Assembly: GCA_023246555.1 (NCBI GenBank)
Contig: JAHFIC010000009.1
Location: forward strand, 1-19,931
Origin: Candidatus Magasanikiibacteriota bacterium
GTDB lineage: Bacteria > Patescibacteriota > Patescibacteriia > Magasanikbacterales > UBA922
Direction of reading: 5' to 3'
DNA length: 19,931 bases
Position 1 is the first letter of the stretch. Each line of letters begins with the position of its first letter. The notes below the pieces were generated by a model that worked only from the letters and a program-made list of their open reading frames with translations, was not told the origin of the DNA and did not search any database. Positions 19,627 to 19,931 of the stretch are shown in pieces. The position numbers and the translations under genes are program-made.

Positions 19627-19931
19627 CTATTTTCTATTTTCTAATGTTTTCGCCAAAATCACATACCCCTGCGACTCCACCCACCGCCCGAGCGTATACA
19701 TTTCAACGAGTCCGTACAGCTCTCCGGCCGCGGTAAACAGCGGATCAGTATGCGCTTTAAGAAAACACAAGGCCGCGTTCACGCGCCGCAGAATAGGAAA
19801 TTTTTTCTGTGCTTGCAGGGCTGGCGCGAATTCCTGCGGATGCAAAAAAAACGCCGGCCAAAACACCGTGTACATCCTCTTTATATCAAATCCGACCCGC
19901 TCAATTTGCGCGCGCAATTCTTGCTTCGAGT
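19627..19931 (-). CDS. C-terminal part of a probable SAM-dependent methyltransferase
   Basis: At least 101 residues; the gene enters from beyond the right edge, since the frame stays open to 19931 (SKQE before LRAQIERVGFDIKRMY). The pattern resembles the end of class I methyltransferases: a 'ysrkeL...le.aGF.v....' strand-helix segment, then a variable insertion (FWPAFFLHPQEF, a helical stretch with LRRVNAALCFLKAHTD), then a last strand GYVILAKTLENRK, similar to the usual closing VVARK strand. The SAM-binding GxGxG part lies outside the window, so the family is inferred from the tail only. It precedes ppa on the same strand with about 87 bp between, including the repeat array. Confidence 0.55.
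   Translation of the reverse strand, partial: SKQELRAQIERVGFDIKRMYTVFWPAFFLHPQEFAPALQAQKKFPILRRVNAALCFLKAHTDPLFTAAGELYGLVEMYTLGRWVESQGYVILAKTLENRK

Noticed and set aside
1..19931. tRNA or rRNA genes
   Set aside because: No T-loop GGTTCRANTCC with a matching acceptor stem, and no conserved rRNA segment, was seen on either strand by eye.

Overview
The window reads as chromosomal DNA from a Candidate Phyla Radiation (Patescibacteria/Parcubacteria-like) bacterium. This placement is inferred, not proven. It rests on the separation of the ComEC channel from its metallo-beta-lactamase-fold domain, a short LeuRS core, many genes without a Shine-Dalgarno sequence, short AT-rich tandem repeats, and several genes I cannot assign. 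TGA is used as an ordinary stop, which argues against the UGA-recoding CPR lineages.

Layout. (1) Positions 1-5417, minus strand: an operon of leucyl-tRNA synthetase, a small coiled-coil protein, the ComEC channel, and the start of a separate ComEC-type MBL-fold protein that appears frameshifted and runs off the left edge. The LeuRS (1137 aa) is the most striking gene. Two complete-looking enzyme domains, a NUDIX hydrolase and an RBBP9/YdeN-like serine hydrolase, are inserted in frame at two separate points, both with intact active-site motifs. (2) Positions 5486-10584, plus strand: an ABC-2 exporter locus with the permease order A1-B1-A2-B2, a duplicated heteropair, followed by one ATPase and an ECF-like sigma factor. 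A roughly 320-bp run of three inverted-repeat units separates A1 from B1, while the later junctions are only 6, -4 and 5 bp. (3) Positions 10591-10976: two tandem dyads, a small two-helix membrane protein and a terminator.

(4) Positions 15320-10975, minus strand: a strong sigma70-type promoter, then infB, an unknown gene, thioredoxin and glutamate dehydrogenase, closely packed, with the last two overlapping by 4 bp. (5) Positions 15334-18997: an island of three unrecognised genes. One points left and two right. The first two diverge from back-to-back promoters sharing an 11-bp perfect palindrome. The two rightward genes share an identical 27-nt leader/start region (AAGGAG, then a TTG start), and each gene is followed by a clear intrinsic terminator. 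(6) Positions 19009-19931, minus strand: inorganic pyrophosphatase with an array of six 8-bp repeats beside its start codon, and the C-terminal end of a probable SAM-dependent methyltransferase cut by the right edge.

The strongest candidates for something undescribed are the triple-enzyme LeuRS, the orphan island at 15429-18938 with its shared control elements, and the structured element inside the ABC operon. No tRNA, rRNA or CRISPR array was found.
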